DNA from: Hyaloraphidium curvatum | Lineage: Eukaryota; Monoblepharomycota; Hyaloraphidiomycetes; Hyaloraphidiales; Hyaloraphidiaceae | Length of the DNA: 64,000 nucleotides | Direction: 5' to 3' | NCBI GenBank assembly: GCA_025558095.1 | Contig: JAIVFI010000015.1 | Coordinates: 558,001-622,000 of the forward strand | Part shown: positions 62,282 through 64,000 of the stretch, piece after piece | How the letters are laid out: each line of letters opens with the position of its first letter | How positions within the stretch are numbered: position 1 is the first letter of the stretch | Made by a program: the position numbers and the translations under genes | The notes under the pieces: model-generated | The model's database searches: none | The model's input: the letters and a program-made list of their open reading frames with translations, nothing else | What the model was told of the DNA's origin: nothing

Positions 62282-64000
62282 TCATAGTTTAGGTTTCTTT
62301 TGAAGTTGGTTGTTGGTACAAACGCCGAACGAAAAGCCCGACGCCATGGCAAGCGTCTGGTCCCGCTTCGACCGGAAGCGTTTGTCGAGCACGTGGCGGC
62401 GGAGTCCGCCGCCATCGAGGAGCTCCGCCGCCGCGGCGGCGGCGGTGCCGTGCGCGCGGGCGAGCTGCCCGAGTGCGCGCAGCGCATCCTCCTGCTGATG
62501 CGGCCCGCCGGCGCCCTGGGAAACGGCGACGTCGCGGAGCTCGGCGGCTGCGCGGCTCCCGGCCTGGGGCACCGCGCCCGAGGCGCTCGTCGCCGAGCTC
62601 TTCCTGGACTGCTTCCGCGCCTCGTTCGGCTTCGTCCGCGCCTGCCTTTTCGACTTGCAGACGCGTACTCCAAGGTCAAGCGAGAGAAGCAGGGGCACGG
62701 TCCGCTGGCGGGGCCAAAAGACCACGATCGCGGACTGGAACCAATGCGTCAACGTCGCGGTGTCCTGGATGATGCGTCAGGGGAAAGACGCACGATCTCT
62801 CGCTCGCCGGCAAATACCTTGTCGTATTCCTTCTCGTCCGGATCTTCGCCGAACAGGTCGCCGACTGCCGTTCCGATGAGCTCCCGATCGAGGTCGACGT
62901 TCAGCTTGCGCGGCAACATGGCGAGACCGCCGTCGGGTGCGACGTTGATCCAATGGAGCGTCCCCAGCTCGGTCTCCTCCAGCTCCGTGATGCTCGCTCC
63001 GCCCGGGTAGGAATCGTCGTCCGAGTCGACGTCGTAGTAGCCCAACAGGTCTGTGTAGCCCCGCCTCATGGGGCTCCAGTCCGTGTACCCCCTTTCCGTC
63101 CTTTCCATCAGGACCACGTGCACGCCAAACAAATAGTCGCCTTCAGGCCCCGAGGCGCTCGCGAGAAAGCCGACGACGGCCTTGTCGGCCCCCTTCAGGG
63201 CCGAGTACTCGATCTTGTCCTCCACGTACTCGCCCCGGAGCGCAAACGCCAGCTTGCCGCACCCTTCGCAGTCGGCAAGCCATTCCTAAGCCGCCTGGAT
63301 CAGTCTGGGCAACTGCAGCACCGCCGCGCTCCCCGATAGGCTCGGCGGCGAGCCCTCCGTGGTCCTGACCAGGACTTACACCAGTGCGAGGCGCATGCCG
63401 GTACGCAGAGGCTTGACGGCCACCCGGCATTCCGAAAAGAACGCCGTAAAGTACATCTGATCCGCAGAGCATTCCGACGAGTCGAAGCTGTCCTCCTTCG
63501 GTCCGTACGCGACGACCATATCGCCCCCCGTGTGCTCGGCGGGGAGCTGCACGAGGAGAGACGCGAAACCGTCCACAGCTTCTCCGCCGAGCCGATGTCG
63601 AAAGTCGCACCCGGCCTCGAAAAGCAGGAGATCGCGGAGGCGTGCCTGGACCCCGAGCTTGCCCCTGTCCAGGTGAAAGGTGTCGCAAACGCTCTGAACG
63701 ACGTTCAAAAACTCTCCGTCCCAGCCGGGCCCGCCAACAACGACTCTTTCGGCCGGAATGCTCGAAGGTCCGCCCACGTCCTTTCCAATGCCTGTGACTG
63801 CAGCTCCCCCGCCGGCAAGTGCCGCCTTCGCGGGGGATACGACGGTCGCGGCCTGCTCGCGGCACAGCGGGAATGCGAGCCGGCCGACACCCTCGACCGA
63901 GACGGCGGGAGGCCTCAACGCAGGCAAAGGGCCCCCGCAAACAAAGTCCAGGCCGGAGCCGTCCTCAGCGACGGCCTCCAGGGCGGCCACAATGTCCTGC
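62282..64000 (-). CDS. 2-oxoglutarate/Fe(II) oxygenase-like protein, 5' end outside window
   Basis: Supported exons are complement 63382..64000 (open at the right edge), 62818..63285 and 62764 downwards to about 62282; introns of 96 and 53 nt. The N-terminal part (DFVCGGPLPALRPPAVSVEG, GRLAFPLCREQA) and GGDMVVAYGPKEDSFD followed by YFTAFFSECRVAVKPLRTGM follow the pattern of fungal prolyl-hydroxylase-like 2OG proteins. In that pattern one expects an HxD before the GG.LVV strand and a His in the DCEH segment. Here they read HRL and ECRVAV, so both iron-ligand positions appear changed. The last exon after FWPRQR may contain a further intron or be degenerate. The family call is by pattern only. 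Confidence 0.5.

Noticed and set aside
62300-63010. Plus-strand frame with EAFVEHVAAESAAIEELRRR
   Set aside because: Plausible composition over about 60 residues, but it must change frame at about 62580 and it lies opposite the 3' end of the 2OG-like gene, whose exons fit better. Kept only as a possible complication of that gene's C-terminus.

Overview
This is a compact, GC-rich nuclear stretch of a eukaryote. Most genes are interrupted by short spliceosomal introns of about 50-120 nt with GTGAGT/GTGCGT/GTGGGC-type donors, CAG/TAG acceptors and in places a TACTAA-like branch site. Intergenic gaps are short and tail-to-tail spacings fall to 16-41 bp. The gene set (MON1, fungal-type COX subunit VIa/Va, CCC1-type transporter, Sel1-repeat kinase, BTB, F-box and RING/TRAF proteins, HMMR-like coiled coil) fits an early-diverging, zoosporic or chytrid-like fungus. 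Another opisthokont-related protist is not excluded. The species call is inference; no rRNA, tRNA or organellar marker was recognised.

Layout. 1-14 kb: an HMMR-C-terminal coiled-coil protein running in from the left edge, two multi-exon genes of unknown function, a YtcJ-type amidohydrolase, the COX Va/VI subunit and a FYR-domain nuclear protein. 14.5-30.5 kb: a SnoaL-like fragment overlapped antisense by a truncated multipass membrane protein, MON1, a SurE-like phosphatase, aminopeptidase P, a fatty-acid/sterol hydroxylase, BTB and F-box-like proteins, a RING-less TRAF-like protein, a repeat-rich gap, a secreted Cys-rich protein, a CCC1/VIT transporter and an acetoacetate-decarboxylase-like protein. 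31-44 kb: surface and sensory genes mixed with gene debris. These are PAN/apple-like secreted proteins, a GPI-anchor-like protein, gamma-glutamyltransferase, members of a multipass membrane family, a terminal-inverted-repeat element, a dead SDR gene and a cyanovirin-TM-RING receptor. 44-51.5 kb: a mucin-like/LamG-like surface gene with an array of five Thr mini-exons, head-to-head with a pentameric ligand-gated ion channel, then a Sel1-repeat kinase. 51.5-64 kb: decayed sequence, another secreted gene, a further membrane-family gene plus its relic, a secreted HELIH protein, a polysaccharide pyruvyl transferase, a RING-TRAF protein and a 2OG-oxygenase-like protein running off the right edge.

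Two themes stand out. First, a paralogous seven-hydrophobic-segment membrane protein family occurs six times (three intact, three truncated) and shares four motifs. Its topology resembles insect gustatory-receptor-like proteins. Second, there are many secreted or receptor-like architectures (CVNH-TM-RING, Cys-loop-less ion channel, mucin/LamG stalk, EGF/PAN/Big-like). Together with several ubiquitin-ligase-type proteins they make this look like an environment-sensing, duplication-prone region. Exon boundaries given below were worked out by hand from splice motifs and reading-frame continuity, so they are predictions.
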